DNA of 64,000 nt from Synechococcus sp. BL107 (GTDB taxonomy: Bacteria > Cyanobacteriota > Cyanobacteriia > PCC-6307 > Cyanobiaceae). The stretch covers positions 566,616 to 630,615 of the forward strand of contig NZ_DS022298.1 of assembly GCF_000153805.1 (NCBI RefSeq), read 5' to 3'. Below are positions 45,685-55,247 of this stretch, piece after piece. Below the pieces are notes generated by a model. The model was not told where the DNA came from. It worked only from the letters and a program-made list of their open reading frames with translations, and ran no database searches. The position numbers and the translations under genes are program-made. How positions within the stretch are numbered: the first letter of the stretch is position 1; each line of letters starts with the position of its first letter.

Positions 45685-46974
45685 ATGAGCCAGGTCTCCG
45701 AACGGGCCATTAATGCAGGTCTGGCTTCGGCTGACCCCGAGATTTCCCGTCTGATTGACCAGGAGCGTCATCGTCAGGAAACGCATCTTGAGCTCATTGC
45801 CAGCGAGAATTTTGCGTCGCAAGCCGTGATGCAAGCGCAGGGTTCTGTGCTTACGAACAAATATGCCGAGGGCCTCCCCGCCAAGCGTTATTACGGCGGA
45901 TGCGAGCACGTTGATGCGATCGAAACCTTGGCGATCGAACGCGCTAAGCAGTTATTCGATGCTGCATGGGCCAACGTCCAGCCCCACAGTGGTGCGCAGG
46001 CCAACTTCGCGGTGTTTCTGGCGTTGTTGAAGCCTGGCGACACGATCATGGGTCTTGATCTCTCCCATGGCGGTCACCTCACCCATGGATCGCCCGTCAA
46101 CGTGAGCGGTAAATGGTTCAACGTTGTTCAGTACGGCGTTGACCCAACAACCCAGCGCCTCGATATGGAGGCGATCCGAAAGCTTGCTATCGAGCACAAA
46201 CCAAAACTGATTGTTTGTGGCTACTCGGCTTATCCGCGCACGATCGATTTTGCGGCGTTCCGCTCCATCGCTGATGAAGTTGGAGCCTTTTTGCTGGCCG
46301 ATATGGCACATATCGCCGGTCTGGTGGCGGCTGGTGTCCATCCCAGTCCAGTTCCCCACTGCGATGTTGTTACCACCACGACCCACAAAACCTTGCGCGG
46401 GCCTCGGGGCGGTTTGATCCTTTGTCGGGATGCAGAGTTTGCCAAGAAGTTCGACAAAGCTGTCTTTCCAGGCACGCAAGGCGGCCCTTTGGAACATGTA
46501 ATCGCGGCCAAGGCTGTTGCTTTTGGAGAAGCGCTTCAACCGTCGTTCAAAACTTACAGCCAGCATGTGGTGGCCAATGCCGGAGCCTTGGCAGAGCAGT
46601 TGATTTCACGGGGAATTGACGTGGTGAGTGGTGGAACCGACAACCACATTGTGTTGCTCGATTTACGCTCGATTGGGATGACGGGCAAGGTGGCTGACCT
46701 GCTTGTGAGTGATGTGCACATCACGGCCAACAAGAACACCGTGCCCTTCGATCCGGAATCTCCGTTTGTGACGAGTGGACTTCGTCTAGGTACCGCTGCA
46801 CTCACCACACGCGGTTTTGATCTTGCCGCGTTTAAGGAGGTGGCGGATGTGATTGCCGACCGCTTGCATCACCCTGAGGACGATGCGATGCGTCAGCGCT
46901 GTCTTGAGCGCGTGTCCACTCTTTGCACCCGCTTCCCTCTTTACGCCGACTGCAAGCAGCCTGCGCTTGTGTGA
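45685..46974 (+). CDS. glyA: Serine hydroxymethyltransferase
   Basis: 429 residues from ATG ([19 protein letters not shown]). Motifs: [39 protein letters not shown], the PLP lysine K235 in [16 protein letters not shown] and [16 protein letters not shown]. Interconverts serine and glycine while charging tetrahydrofolate, linking photorespiration and one-carbon supply. Upstream is a 65-base gap with GTA-N7-TAC, a near-miss for an NtcA site. Confidence 0.97.
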   Translation: MSQVSERAINAGLASADPEISRLIDQERHRQETHLELIASENFASQAVMQAQGSVLTNKYAEGLPAKRYYGGCEHVDAIETLAIERAKQLFDAAWANVQPHSGAQANFAVFLALLKPGDTIMGLDLSHGGHLTHGSPVNVSGKWFNVVQYGVDPTTQRLDMEAIRKLAIEHKPKLIVCGYSAYPRTIDFAAFRSIADEVGAFLLADMAHIAGLVAAGVHPSPVPHCDVVTTTTHKTLRGPRGGLILCRDAEFAKKFDKAVFPGTQGGPLEHVIAAKAVAFGEALQPSFKTYSQHVVANAGALAEQLISRGIDVVSGGTDNHIVLLDLRSIGMTGKVADLLVSDVHITANKNTVPFDPESPFVTSGLRLGTAALTTRGFDLAAFKEVADVIADRLHHPEDDAMRQRCLERVSTLCTRFPLYADCKQPALV

Positions 46975-47079
46975 CGGATGTTGCTGTGACGTCATCAAAT
47001 CGCGATGGTGTCCCCAGTTGAAGCTCCCTAAGATTTGGGCAGCGTTAACTCGGCGAGCCGTTTCATTTCAGGAGCCTCA

Positions 47080-48222
47080 GTGAACCTCCCAGCCAGCCCG
47101 ATTGTGGTTGCCACGGTGAGTTTCCTGGTGGCAGCTGGTTTCACCATCGGGTTTGTTCCCCTGGTGAGACGTCTCGGTCTTCGCTTTGGTTTCACCGACC
47201 AGCCTGATGCTCGCAAGCAACACAGCACCCCGATCGTGCGTGTTGGTGGCATCGCGATGGTCAGCGGATTTGTCTTGTCGTTGTCGGCCATTTGGCTTCT
47301 GGGAGGCTTTGGCCTCGTGGCTCCCGAACGGGATCAGCTGATTTGGAGCACCCTCGCTGGTTCGCTCTGTTTTTTCCTGATCGGCTTGGCCGACGATCTG
47401 TATGCCCTATCACCATGGCCCCGATTGGCCGGTCAAATCCTTGTGGCCTCAGCAATCTGGAGCCAGGGGGTTCGCATTGGTGCCATTGATTTGCCCTGGA
47501 TTAGCTCCACCGGCTCAGCGATCCATCTCTCCGATGGCCTCAGTTTGTTGGCCACGGTGATTTGGTTGGTGGGCATCACCAATGCCATTAATTGGCTTGA
47601 TGGTTTGGATGGTCTTGCCGCAGGTGTTGCCGGGATTGCGGCCATCGGTTTGGTGTCCGTCAGCTTTTCGTTGCATCAAGTTGCGGCAGGTTTCCTAGCG
47701 GCGGCATTGGCTGGGTGTTGTTTGGGCTTTTTGCGACATAACTCCAATCCGGCCAGAATTTTTATGGGGGATGGCGGTTCTTATTTCCTTGGCTTCACCC
47801 TTGCCTCTATCAGCATTGTTGGCCCGGCGAAGGGCCTCACCACGGTGAGCTTGTTGTTGCCATTGCTGATCCTCTCCTTGCCGTTAGCGGATATGTCGGC
47901 AGTGATCATGGGTCGGTTGCGGGAAGGCAGATCCCCGTTTTATCCAGATCGCCGTCATCTTCATCACCGCTTGCTCAGGGCGGGTTTCAGTCACCGACGA
48001 ACTGTCCTGCTGATTTACGTGTTTACCCAGTGGTTGGCATCCATCGCTTTAGTGATGGTGGATGCGGAAATGCGTTTTCTCTGGTTGGCTTTAGCGACGG
48101 CGATTCTTGTCGCGACGGTGGTCGTGAGTCGCCGTCAACTGCAAGCTGAAAAGGCTTTGCGAGAGGCCACTCCGCCGGGCATTGCTGGTGGATCAACCCC
48201 GCCCGGTAATCCCCATGGCTAA
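47080..48222 (+). CDS. Polyprenyl-phosphate GlcNAc-1-phosphate transferase (WecA/TagO-like)
   Basis: 380 residues from GTG after an AGGAGCC site. About eleven helices. Family motifs: [33 protein letters not shown] with acidic [29 protein letters not shown] and the basic [20 protein letters not shown] loop. Starts lipid-linked surface glycans. Overlaps cinA by 8 bases. An in-frame start at 47035 is possible but lies before the ribosome site. Confidence 0.92.
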   Translation: MNLPASPIVVATVSFLVAAGFTIGFVPLVRRLGLRFGFTDQPDARKQHSTPIVRVGGIAMVSGFVLSLSAIWLLGGFGLVAPERDQLIWSTLAGSLCFFLIGLADDLYALSPWPRLAGQILVASAIWSQGVRIGAIDLPWISSTGSAIHLSDGLSLLATVIWLVGITNAINWLDGLDGLAAGVAGIAAIGLVSVSFSLHQVAAGFLAAALAGCCLGFLRHNSNPARIFMGDGGSYFLGFTLASISIVGPAKGLTTVSLLLPLLILSLPLADMSAVIMGRLREGRSPFYPDRRHLHHRLLRAGFSHRRTVLLIYVFTQWLASIALVMVDAEMRFLWLALATAILVATVVVSRRQLQAEKALREATPPGIAGGSTPPGNPHG

Positions 48223-49474
48223 GACCGGCGTCGAAATTTTGTGTGTGGGCACGGAGTTGCTGTTGGGTGACATCCTCAATGGCAATGCTCGTTGGTTGGC
48301 ACAGAGGCTGGCGGATCTAGGCCTTCCGCATTTTCGCCAGACCGTTGTGGGCGACAACACCGAGCGGCTGATCTCCGCTGTGCATGAGGCCGCTGGGCGG
48401 TGCCGGATTCTGATCACAACTGGAGGGTTAGGGCCGACTCCTGATGACCTCACCACCGCGGCTTTGGCCGCGGCGTTTGACACCCCCCTTGAAGAGCGTC
48501 CAGAACTCTGGCAAGAGATTCAGTCCAAGTTGTCTGCGGGTGGTCGTCCCGTGGCTGCCAGTAATCGATCACAGGCGTTCTTGCCAGTTGGTGCAAAGGT
48601 TTTACCTAACTCGCTGGGCTCTGCTCCGGGGATGATTTGGTCCCCTTGTCCCGACTTCACAATCCTCACTTTTCCGGGAGTCCCCTCGGAGATGAGGAGC
48701 ATGTGGGAGGAGACAGCGGAACCGTGGTTCCGTCAGAACGGTGGCGCCTCCTCTGCGTTTGTGAGTCGAAGGCTTCATTTCACCGGAATTGGAGAGTCTG
48801 ATTTGGCAGAGCAGGTGGGTGATCTATTCAAATCTGCAAACCCCACCGTGGCTCCCTATGCCGCATTGGGTGATGTGACATTGCGGTTGACCGCCTCCGG
48901 ATCCACGCCTGGCCAAGCAGAGGCTTTGCTGCATCCCATGGAGGAGCAGTTGTTGCAACGGACAGGACGGTTCTGCTACGGACGGGATAACGACACTCTG
49001 GCGTCGGTCGTGTTGCGATTGCTTGGGGAGGCAGGCCAAACCTTGGCTGTTGCTGAATCCTGTACGGGGGGTTCCCTTGGTGCTGCCCTTACGGCGGTGC
49101 CAGGCTCATCGGCCGTGTTTGCGGGTGGCGTGATTGCTTACAGCAATGCTGTGAAACAACGGCTTTTGGACGTGCCAGCGGCCTTGCTCGATCAGCATGG
49201 TGCTGTCTCGGAGCCAGTGGTGAAAGCGATGGCAGAGGGTCTTCGCACTCGGTTTCATGGCGACTGGGGCATCGCGATTAGTGGTGTGGCGGGCCCAGGG
49301 GGAGGAACCGTTGAGAAGCCCGTTGGCATGGTTTGTTTGGCCTTGGCGGGGCCAGAGGGCTGCGACACGTGGGTGCAGCGATTTGGCGCGCGTCGGGGTC
49401 GATCGGCGGTGCAACAGCTCAGCGTGATTCGTGCCCTCGACCGTCTGCGTCTGCGCCTGCTGGCCCAGTCGTAA
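48215..49474 (+). CDS. cinA: CinA-like protein (nicotinamide-nucleotide amidase)
   Basis: 419 residues from ATG ([24 protein letters not shown]). N-terminal MoaB-like domain with [19 protein letters not shown] and FPGVPSEM. C-terminal amidase domain with [35 protein letters not shown] and [20 protein letters not shown]. Deamidates NMN for the pyridine nucleotide cycle; the MoaB-like part may hydrolyse ADP-ribose. Confidence 0.94.
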   Translation: MAKTGVEILCVGTELLLGDILNGNARWLAQRLADLGLPHFRQTVVGDNTERLISAVHEAAGRCRILITTGGLGPTPDDLTTAALAAAFDTPLEERPELWQEIQSKLSAGGRPVAASNRSQAFLPVGAKVLPNSLGSAPGMIWSPCPDFTILTFPGVPSEMRSMWEETAEPWFRQNGGASSAFVSRRLHFTGIGESDLAEQVGDLFKSANPTVAPYAALGDVTLRLTASGSTPGQAEALLHPMEEQLLQRTGRFCYGRDNDTLASVVLRLLGEAGQTLAVAESCTGGSLGAALTAVPGSSAVFAGGVIAYSNAVKQRLLDVPAALLDQHGAVSEPVVKAMAEGLRTRFHGDWGIAISGVAGPGGGTVEKPVGMVCLALAGPEGCDTWVQRFGARRGRSAVQQLSVIRALDRLRLRLLAQS

Positions 49475-49500
49475 GGTCGTCAGTCATTGCAGCAGCACTG

Positions 49501-50919
49501 TTGAGTTCCGGCACCCTCTACGACAAGGTGTGGGACCTTCATCGGGTGGCAGACCTGCCCGGAGGGTCCACACAATTGTTCGTGGGTCTCCATTTGATTC
49601 ACGAAGTGACCAGTCCCCAGGCGTTCTCGGGCCTGCGTGACAAGGGGCTCAAAGTCGCTTGCCCTGAAAGAACTGTGGCAACGGTGGACCACATTGTTCC
49701 CACGACCTCTCAAGCGCGTCCGTTTGCCGATCCCTTGGCAGAGGAAATGCTCAGCACCTTGGAACGCAATTGCGCTGAGAGCGGGATCGTTCTGAACGGC
49801 ATCGGGAGTGGTCGACAGGGCATCGTTCACGTGATTGCTCCTGAGCTCGGTTTGAGCCAGCCGGGAATGACCGTTGCTTGTGGCGATTCCCATACGTCCA
49901 CCCACGGGGCCTTTGGAGCGATCGCCTTCGGGATCGGAACGAGTCAGGTAAGGGATGTTCTAGCCAGCCAGAGCCTGGCCATGAACAAACTCAAGGTGCG
50001 ACGAATATTGGTGAATGGACAGCTTTCCGCTGGGGTTTTTGCGAAGGATTTGGTTCTGCATGTGATCCGCACCTTGGGCGTCAAAGGTGGAGTTGGTTAT
50101 GCCTATGAGTTCGCGGGTTCGGCCATCGAAGCGTTGTCGATGGAAGAGAGAATGACGCTCTGCAACATGGCGATCGAAGGTGGAGCGCGTTGTGGATATG
50201 TCAATCCAGATCAGACCACTTTTGATTACCTCGAGGGACGCCCCCATGCCCCAAGCGGTGCGGCTTGGGCTGCGGCGGTGGAGTGGTGGCGATCTCTTGC
50301 AACAGATGCCGCTGCTGAGGTGGACGATGAGGTTGTCTTCGATGCAACGGTGATTGCACCAACGGTGACTTGGGGCATTACGCCGGGTCAGGGCTTGGGG
50401 ATTGATGAGTGCGTCCCAACGCTGTCGATGCTTGATCCCGGTGAGCGTCCGATCGCGCAGGAGGCTTATCGCTACATGGATCTTCAGCCCGGCACTCCCA
50501 TCGCTGGTGTTCCCATTGATGTGTGTTTCATCGGTAGTTGCACCAACGGTCGGTTAAGTGACCTTCGGACCGCTGCAGCCGTCGCCCGTGGCCGTCAGGT
50601 GGCCAAAGGGGTCAAGGCTTTCGTCGTGCCTGGTTCCGAACAGGTGGCTCGTGCGGCTGAGGCTGAAGGCCTGGATCAGGTGTTTTCTGCCGCTGGTTTC
50701 GAATGGCGGGAACCAGGCTGTTCCATGTGTCTGGCCATGAATCCAGACCGGTTGGAGGGGCGCCAGATCAGCGCCAGCTCTAGCAATCGAAATTTCAAGG
50801 GCAGGCAGGGATCAGCAAGTGGCAGGACCCTGTTGATGAGTCCGGCGATGGTCGTTGCAGCGGCTATTCATGGCCGGGTGACTGATGTCCGCACCCTTGC
50901 TCTTCACCCAGCCTCTTGA
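49501..50919 (+). CDS. leuC: 3-Isopropylmalate dehydratase, large subunit
   Basis: 472 residues from TTG ([16 protein letters not shown]). Aconitase family: [38 protein letters not shown] and [11 protein letters not shown] bear the three [4Fe-4S] cysteines (C in GSC, and the pair in CSMC). Longer upstream frame lies inside cinA. With LeuD it isomerises isopropylmalate. Stop overlaps the leuD ATG. Confidence 0.95.
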   Translation: MSSGTLYDKVWDLHRVADLPGGSTQLFVGLHLIHEVTSPQAFSGLRDKGLKVACPERTVATVDHIVPTTSQARPFADPLAEEMLSTLERNCAESGIVLNGIGSGRQGIVHVIAPELGLSQPGMTVACGDSHTSTHGAFGAIAFGIGTSQVRDVLASQSLAMNKLKVRRILVNGQLSAGVFAKDLVLHVIRTLGVKGGVGYAYEFAGSAIEALSMEERMTLCNMAIEGGARCGYVNPDQTTFDYLEGRPHAPSGAAWAAAVEWWRSLATDAAAEVDDEVVFDATVIAPTVTWGITPGQGLGIDECVPTLSMLDPGERPIAQEAYRYMDLQPGTPIAGVPIDVCFIGSCTNGRLSDLRTAAAVARGRQVAKGVKAFVVPGSEQVARAAEAEGLDQVFSAAGFEWREPGCSMCLAMNPDRLEGRQISASSSNRNFKGRQGSASGRTLLMSPAMVVAAAIHGRVTDVRTLALHPAS

Positions 50920-51533
50920 TGTCTACTTTTCCAAATGGTGCTGTTCAGAATGTTTCTGGCACGGCTCTCATCATCCAAGGAGAGGATATTGATACCGATC
51001 GAATCATCCCGGCTCGGTTTCTGAAATGCGTCAGTTTTGATGCCCTCGGTGATCAGGTTTTTGCTGATGATCGTCTTGAGTTGGCTGGCGAGCATCCCTT
51101 TGATCAAGGACGTTTTAAAGGCGCTTCAATCTTGATTGTGAATGGTAATTTTGGCTGTGGATCAAGCCGGGAACATGCACCTCAGGCATTGATGCGGTGG
51201 GGTATTCGTGCCGTTGTTGGTGTCAGTTTTGCGGAGATCTTCTTTGGCAATTGCCTAGCTTTAGGAATTCCCTGTGCATCCGCATCGCCCGATCAAATTC
51301 TGGCGATTCAGGCTTTGGTGAATGATGATGCGACGCTGCATTGGACGCTTGATCTTGATCAGATGGCGCTTGCTTCGGATCAAGATCGCTGGGACGTGAC
51401 CATGGATCCTGGCCCAAGGGACATGCTGCGGAGTGGGCGATGGGATGCAACATCGCAGTTGCTCGACAACAGCTCCAAGGTGAAAACGTTGATGGATGGG
51501 ATGCCTTACCTCAATCATTTCGTAAGGCGCTAA
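50919..51533 (+). CDS. leuD: 3-Isopropylmalate dehydratase, small subunit
   Basis: 204 residues from the ATG overlapping the leuC stop. GEDIDTDRIIPARFLKCVSF, NFGCGSSREHAPQALMRWGI and the swivelling-domain end are typical. Forms the LeuCD dimer of leucine synthesis. Confidence 0.95.
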   Translation: MSTFPNGAVQNVSGTALIIQGEDIDTDRIIPARFLKCVSFDALGDQVFADDRLELAGEHPFDQGRFKGASILIVNGNFGCGSSREHAPQALMRWGIRAVVGVSFAEIFFGNCLALGIPCASASPDQILAIQALVNDDATLHWTLDLDQMALASDQDRWDVTMDPGPRDMLRSGRWDATSQLLDNSSKVKTLMDGMPYLNHFVRR

Positions 51534-51557
51534 TGGCAATCTGGGTCTCTTTCGTCT

Positions 51558-52028
51558 ATGAATGAGACAAGTGTTTTTGGTGGAGCTGTGAACGGTGTTC
51601 TTCGGAATGTTCAGTTGTGTGTGGTTGCCCTGGTTGCGGCTGCCCCTGCTATCTCGTCTCCATTGCCTCTAGAGGTGCAGCCCTACAAGGGGTTTGATCG
51701 CAATTGTCCGCGCTGTGATCTTCGATCCCAAAGCCTGAGGGATGCCCATCTCATCGGTGCTGATCTGCGGCAGGCAGACCTGCGGGATGCTGATTTGCGC
51801 GGCGCCAATCTGGAAGGTGCTGATCTCAGTGGCGCTCGGCTGTCCGGCGCTGATTTGCGCGGTGCCAACCTCACGAATGCCGAACTCTCAGGTGTTGACC
51901 TAAGGCAGGCAGACCTACGTCACGCTGTGGTCATCAATGCATTTGCGCCGAATGTGCAGGTCGAAGGTATACGTTTTGCAGGGGCTAACTTAACAGGAAG
52001 CCATTTGATCATTGGTGGTGGAGATTAA
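51558..52028 (+). CDS. Secreted pentapeptide-repeat protein
   Basis: 156 residues. Signal peptide (VQLCVVALVAAAPAISSPLPLE), then a short segment with NCPRCDLRSQ, a CxxC pair, and about fifteen A(D/N)LxX repeats (ADLRQADLRDADLRGANLEG, ...). Pentapeptide repeats form a right-handed quadrilateral helix; the partner is unknown. A lumenal or periplasmic place is likely. Meets the LptD-like gene tail to tail with no gap. Confidence 0.9.
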   Translation: MNETSVFGGAVNGVLRNVQLCVVALVAAAPAISSPLPLEVQPYKGFDRNCPRCDLRSQSLRDAHLIGADLRQADLRDADLRGANLEGADLSGARLSGADLRGANLTNAELSGVDLRQADLRHAVVINAFAPNVQVEGIRFAGANLTGSHLIIGGGD

Positions 52029-54962
52029 TTAGTAGGGTTGATTCTTGCTGTTGTGATTGAGCCAATCTGTTGGGGCGTATGGCACGAATGGAACACCTGT
52101 TCCTTTAAAATCGAAATCATTTAATCGGAATCGTACGCCTCCAATTCCCTCGTAGGGATTGAAGTACAAACCAATGTCATAACTACGACGCTGCCAGCGC
52201 AATTCGAAATTGGAGTCGATCACCTCTCCGTAATAGGCCGAGCCTGGGTCAACGTTCAAATTGACTCCAGTGCTAAACATCAGCGGACCAATAATCTGCT
52301 GCGTAATTCCTACTCCAAGGGTGCCAAAGTCCACAATCCTGTCGAACTCAAATGGACTTGCACCGTTCTTAAGAGTGCCCCCTCCGATCACAGAGATCTG
52401 GGTGAAATCCAGGAATGGCTTACTGAACGTGCCCAAGGTGATCGTCGGACCACCACTAAAGCTGAGGCTTGATTGCTGTGCGCCTTCGCTGTACATCGCA
52501 ATCGTGCTGTTGATGTTGGTGGCCAAACTGATCCCAGGAACGATGGCAACGGGCGAATATCGATAGGCCTGCGTTGGAGTTAGTTCGGCGCTCTTCCCTT
52601 TCCAGAGGGGGAAGTTGCTGGTGAGTGATGCAAACAAACTTCCACGTCCACTACGCAACATCTGTGGTTTTCTGAACCGATCTGCGTAGTAATCACCAAC
52701 TGCTCCTCGAACTAAATAGCGATGAGTGATGTCTCCTTGCGACCATTCACCACTCTTTTCCCCATAAATGCCATAGGCAGCTTGGATGTCGGTTTCACCA
52801 AGCGAACCATTCCAGGTGCGATAGCGATAAGCACCGAATAATTTTGTTTTAACCTCCCCAAGAAATCCCAGATCAACGTTGCGACCGAAGTCGACCCAGT
52901 AACGGCTGTTATCAAGGAACTCATCGCCATCAAAGGAGCTGATATCGGCTTCGGAGTTGAGTCGATAGCCGCCAACTCGACTCGTCAATTTGGCTTCAAG
53001 GCCAAAAACGTCTCCCAAATTTTCGCCGCCATCACTGGCAGCCCGTTGCACAAGCACTTGGGGTTCGAGTGACAATTCCGTGCTGTTGCCAATGGTGATT
53101 GGTGGAATGGTTCGTCCGATAAAGAGGCCACCGCGATCGTCGTTGTCAATACCGATCACCCAGCGGTTTTCCACTTCTTCTTCTTTCGCGATCAGTTGGC
53201 GTCGGGTGACTGGAATGGGCAGTCGTTCATCAATGATCAACCGATTTCGACGTGCTGAGATCAGAAGGTCGCCGTTTGGTTGTTCCCTTGCAATCACGCC
53301 CTCGGCATCGATCCGAGATTGTGATGGCGTGAAGGGGTCGTTGCTAAATCCCATCCGCTCCGATTGCCAGCCTTTGGCGGTAATGCGGATGCGATTCGCC
53401 TGGATTCGCCAGCGACTGATGGTTCCATTCAGGAGTTTGGCGCTGCCGAGGCGTTTTAGCTGCGGCACCTTCACAACGCCGAAGCGATTTTCATCTTGAA
53501 CAGATGAGTTCAGGCGACGGACTGGAACGCCGCTGCGGCGTTCGATGGAAAAACTACCGGTCAGGCCGATGTCGGAGACACGCTGATCGATGGTTTGAAT
53601 GGCTGCCGTTCGCAAGGCCTGCTGCTCGGCTGGAGTGATCTCGGCTGGCTTTGTGCTGTTTTGCAGTGGCACATGTTGTTGCGGTTGGCCGCCATCTCCA
53701 AGCGCAATTGATTCCAGGCGTTCGGACAACGAACTGGGATTGATGCGCTGATCCCGATCAGGATCTGGACAGCCGTCTGGCGGCGGCATGACCGCCACGT
53801 CGTAACTGGGAAGGTCGCGACCCCAGCGGTATCGCAAGCCCAATAGGTAGGCGTTGCTTCCTTCCGTGACGCCGTTGTAAGTGCCGAATGCGCCTGAGCG
53901 GTGATGAATCCGTCCGACCAGTGAAAGGTCTTGAGAAACGGCCGCTTCGAGCTCAAAGCCCAGGTAGTTCAGAAGTTGTGAGTAGTTCTTTCTGAATGTT
54001 TTTTCATAAAGGCTTTGATCGGTGTTGTAGCTAACGCCCTCCATCAGGCTGAAGCTCAGCCAGGGCTGAACCCACAGACGAGCACCGATACCAAGCACGC
54101 CTTCCCCGAAGCTTTGGGCGGGTAAGTCGGCGTAAGGAGTGTCTTGGTTGTATTCCCCACCACGCTGTTGTTTTGCCACATGGCTGAATAAATCAGCCTC
54201 GAGTTCCAAGGCAACGGGGCCAGCTCGTGCAATGCGTTTCTGCAAACCAACGCCCATCACGGCTTCGGGGCGCATCCTGCCGTTGAACAGAAATGTGTCA
54301 CCAAAGGCGGCGTCAATCATCTGCCCTCCCCAGGCGGTGACGGCCCAGGGCTGCGGGTGCCAATCCGGTACGGGGGGCAAGAACGGAGTGCAGGCCATGC
54401 TGCTGTCGTCTTCCACACTGCTGTGGGGCTCACGTTCGGCCACTTGGCTGCTTGGTTCTATTAAGGATGAACCGACTGTTGGCTTTGTTGTAAGAGCTGG
54501 CAGCGTTGAGGACGTGCCCTCCAGGTCGAGCACGCCATAGACATCATCGAGTTCACCTTCGTTTTGAACGAGGTTGTAACGCAGAACAGAGGCTTGGAAA
54601 TACTGGTTCCCGCGGCGCAATCGAACGGAGCCACGTGCAAAAAGTGTGCGAAACGCAGTGTCGAATTCAATGCGATCGGCTTGGATTTGGGCCTCACCCA
54701 ACCGCGCTGTCACATTGCCTTCCGCAATGGTGATTTTGCGTTTGCTGTCGTAAAACTGACGGTCGGCCTTTAGCTCGAGCTGCTCAGGGACAACGGCCGT
54801 TTCAACGTTGGCAGAAGCCACACCATCTGAGGAAATGTCTGCATCGCTGGCAGGCAATTTCACACGGAAATCCTCCGCTGCCACAGGGCTCGACAATCCT
54901 GTCGAAAGTACCCCTGATGCCAGCAGTCCCGTGAGGGCAATAGCGAGGCGGGACGCCGCCAA
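52029..54962 (-). CDS. lptD: LptD-like outer-membrane protein (DUF3769 type)
   Basis: 977 residues with an N-terminal signal peptide (IALTGLLASGVLSTGLSSPVAAED). An OstA/LptA-like domain (LELKADRQFYDSKRKITIAEGNVTARLGEAQIQADRIEF) precedes a long beta-rich domain that should form the barrel. The C-terminus ends in a GGVRFRLNDFDFKG strand and a short tail. Cyanobacterial members are thought to place LPS in the outer membrane. Downstream of psbI on the same strand, probably unrelated in function. Confidence 0.82.
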   Translation of the reverse strand: MAASRLAIALTGLLASGVLSTGLSSPVAAEDFRVKLPASDADISSDGVASANVETAVVPEQLELKADRQFYDSKRKITIAEGNVTARLGEAQIQADRIEFDTAFRTLFARGSVRLRRGNQYFQASVLRYNLVQNEGELDDVYGVLDLEGTSSTLPALTTKPTVGSSLIEPSSQVAEREPHSSVEDDSSMACTPFLPPVPDWHPQPWAVTAWGGQMIDAAFGDTFLFNGRMRPEAVMGVGLQKRIARAGPVALELEADLFSHVAKQQRGGEYNQDTPYADLPAQSFGEGVLGIGARLWVQPWLSFSLMEGVSYNTDQSLYEKTFRKNYSQLLNYLGFELEAAVSQDLSLVGRIHHRSGAFGTYNGVTEGSNAYLLGLRYRWGRDLPSYDVAVMPPPDGCPDPDRDQRINPSSLSERLESIALGDGGQPQQHVPLQNSTKPAEITPAEQQALRTAAIQTIDQRVSDIGLTGSFSIERRSGVPVRRLNSSVQDENRFGVVKVPQLKRLGSAKLLNGTISRWRIQANRIRITAKGWQSERMGFSNDPFTPSQSRIDAEGVIAREQPNGDLLISARRNRLIIDERLPIPVTRRQLIAKEEEVENRWVIGIDNDDRGGLFIGRTIPPITIGNSTELSLEPQVLVQRAASDGGENLGDVFGLEAKLTSRVGGYRLNSEADISSFDGDEFLDNSRYWVDFGRNVDLGFLGEVKTKLFGAYRYRTWNGSLGETDIQAAYGIYGEKSGEWSQGDITHRYLVRGAVGDYYADRFRKPQMLRSGRGSLFASLTSNFPLWKGKSAELTPTQAYRYSPVAIVPGISLATNINSTIAMYSEGAQQSSLSFSGGPTITLGTFSKPFLDFTQISVIGGGTLKNGASPFEFDRIVDFGTLGVGITQQIIGPLMFSTGVNLNVDPGSAYYGEVIDSNFELRWQRRSYDIGLYFNPYEGIGGVRFRLNDFDFKGTGVPFVPYAPTDWLNHNSKNQPY

Positions 54963-55056
54963 AGAATCACTGCATCGGCCCGTGAGTGTGACAGCTCAGG
55001 GCCAAAGAATGGTTGCCGATCAGACCAGTGCTTGGCGCGGTCTGATCGGGATCGTT

Positions 55057-55176
55057 CTAATCCTCGAGGTCTTTGCGACTTGGCGTGCGGCTTGGGTCAC
55101 TAGCCAGGAAGCCAAAGACGAAGATGCCGAGAAAAAAGAAGACGACCGAGTAAACGGAGATCTTGAGGGCGAGCAT
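55057..55176 (-). CDS. psbI: Photosystem II reaction center protein I
   Basis: 39 residues: [19 protein letters not shown] then [20 protein letters not shown]. One membrane helix with the conserved [12 protein letters not shown] stromal tail. PsbI binds beside D1 and CP43 and helps early PSII assembly. A possible TAGGAT -10 with TTGAGA upstream lies in the 70-base gap toward the mannosidase gene. Found by reading this strand directly; the gene is short. Confidence 0.95.
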   Translation of the reverse strand: MLALKISVYSVVFFFLGIFVFGFLASDPSRTPSRKDLED

Positions 55177-55247
55177 GGAGACCGACCGGCGTCTGACACA
55201 GCGATCATCCTATGGGGAATGACAGGGTCTCAACCGGGAAGTACCCC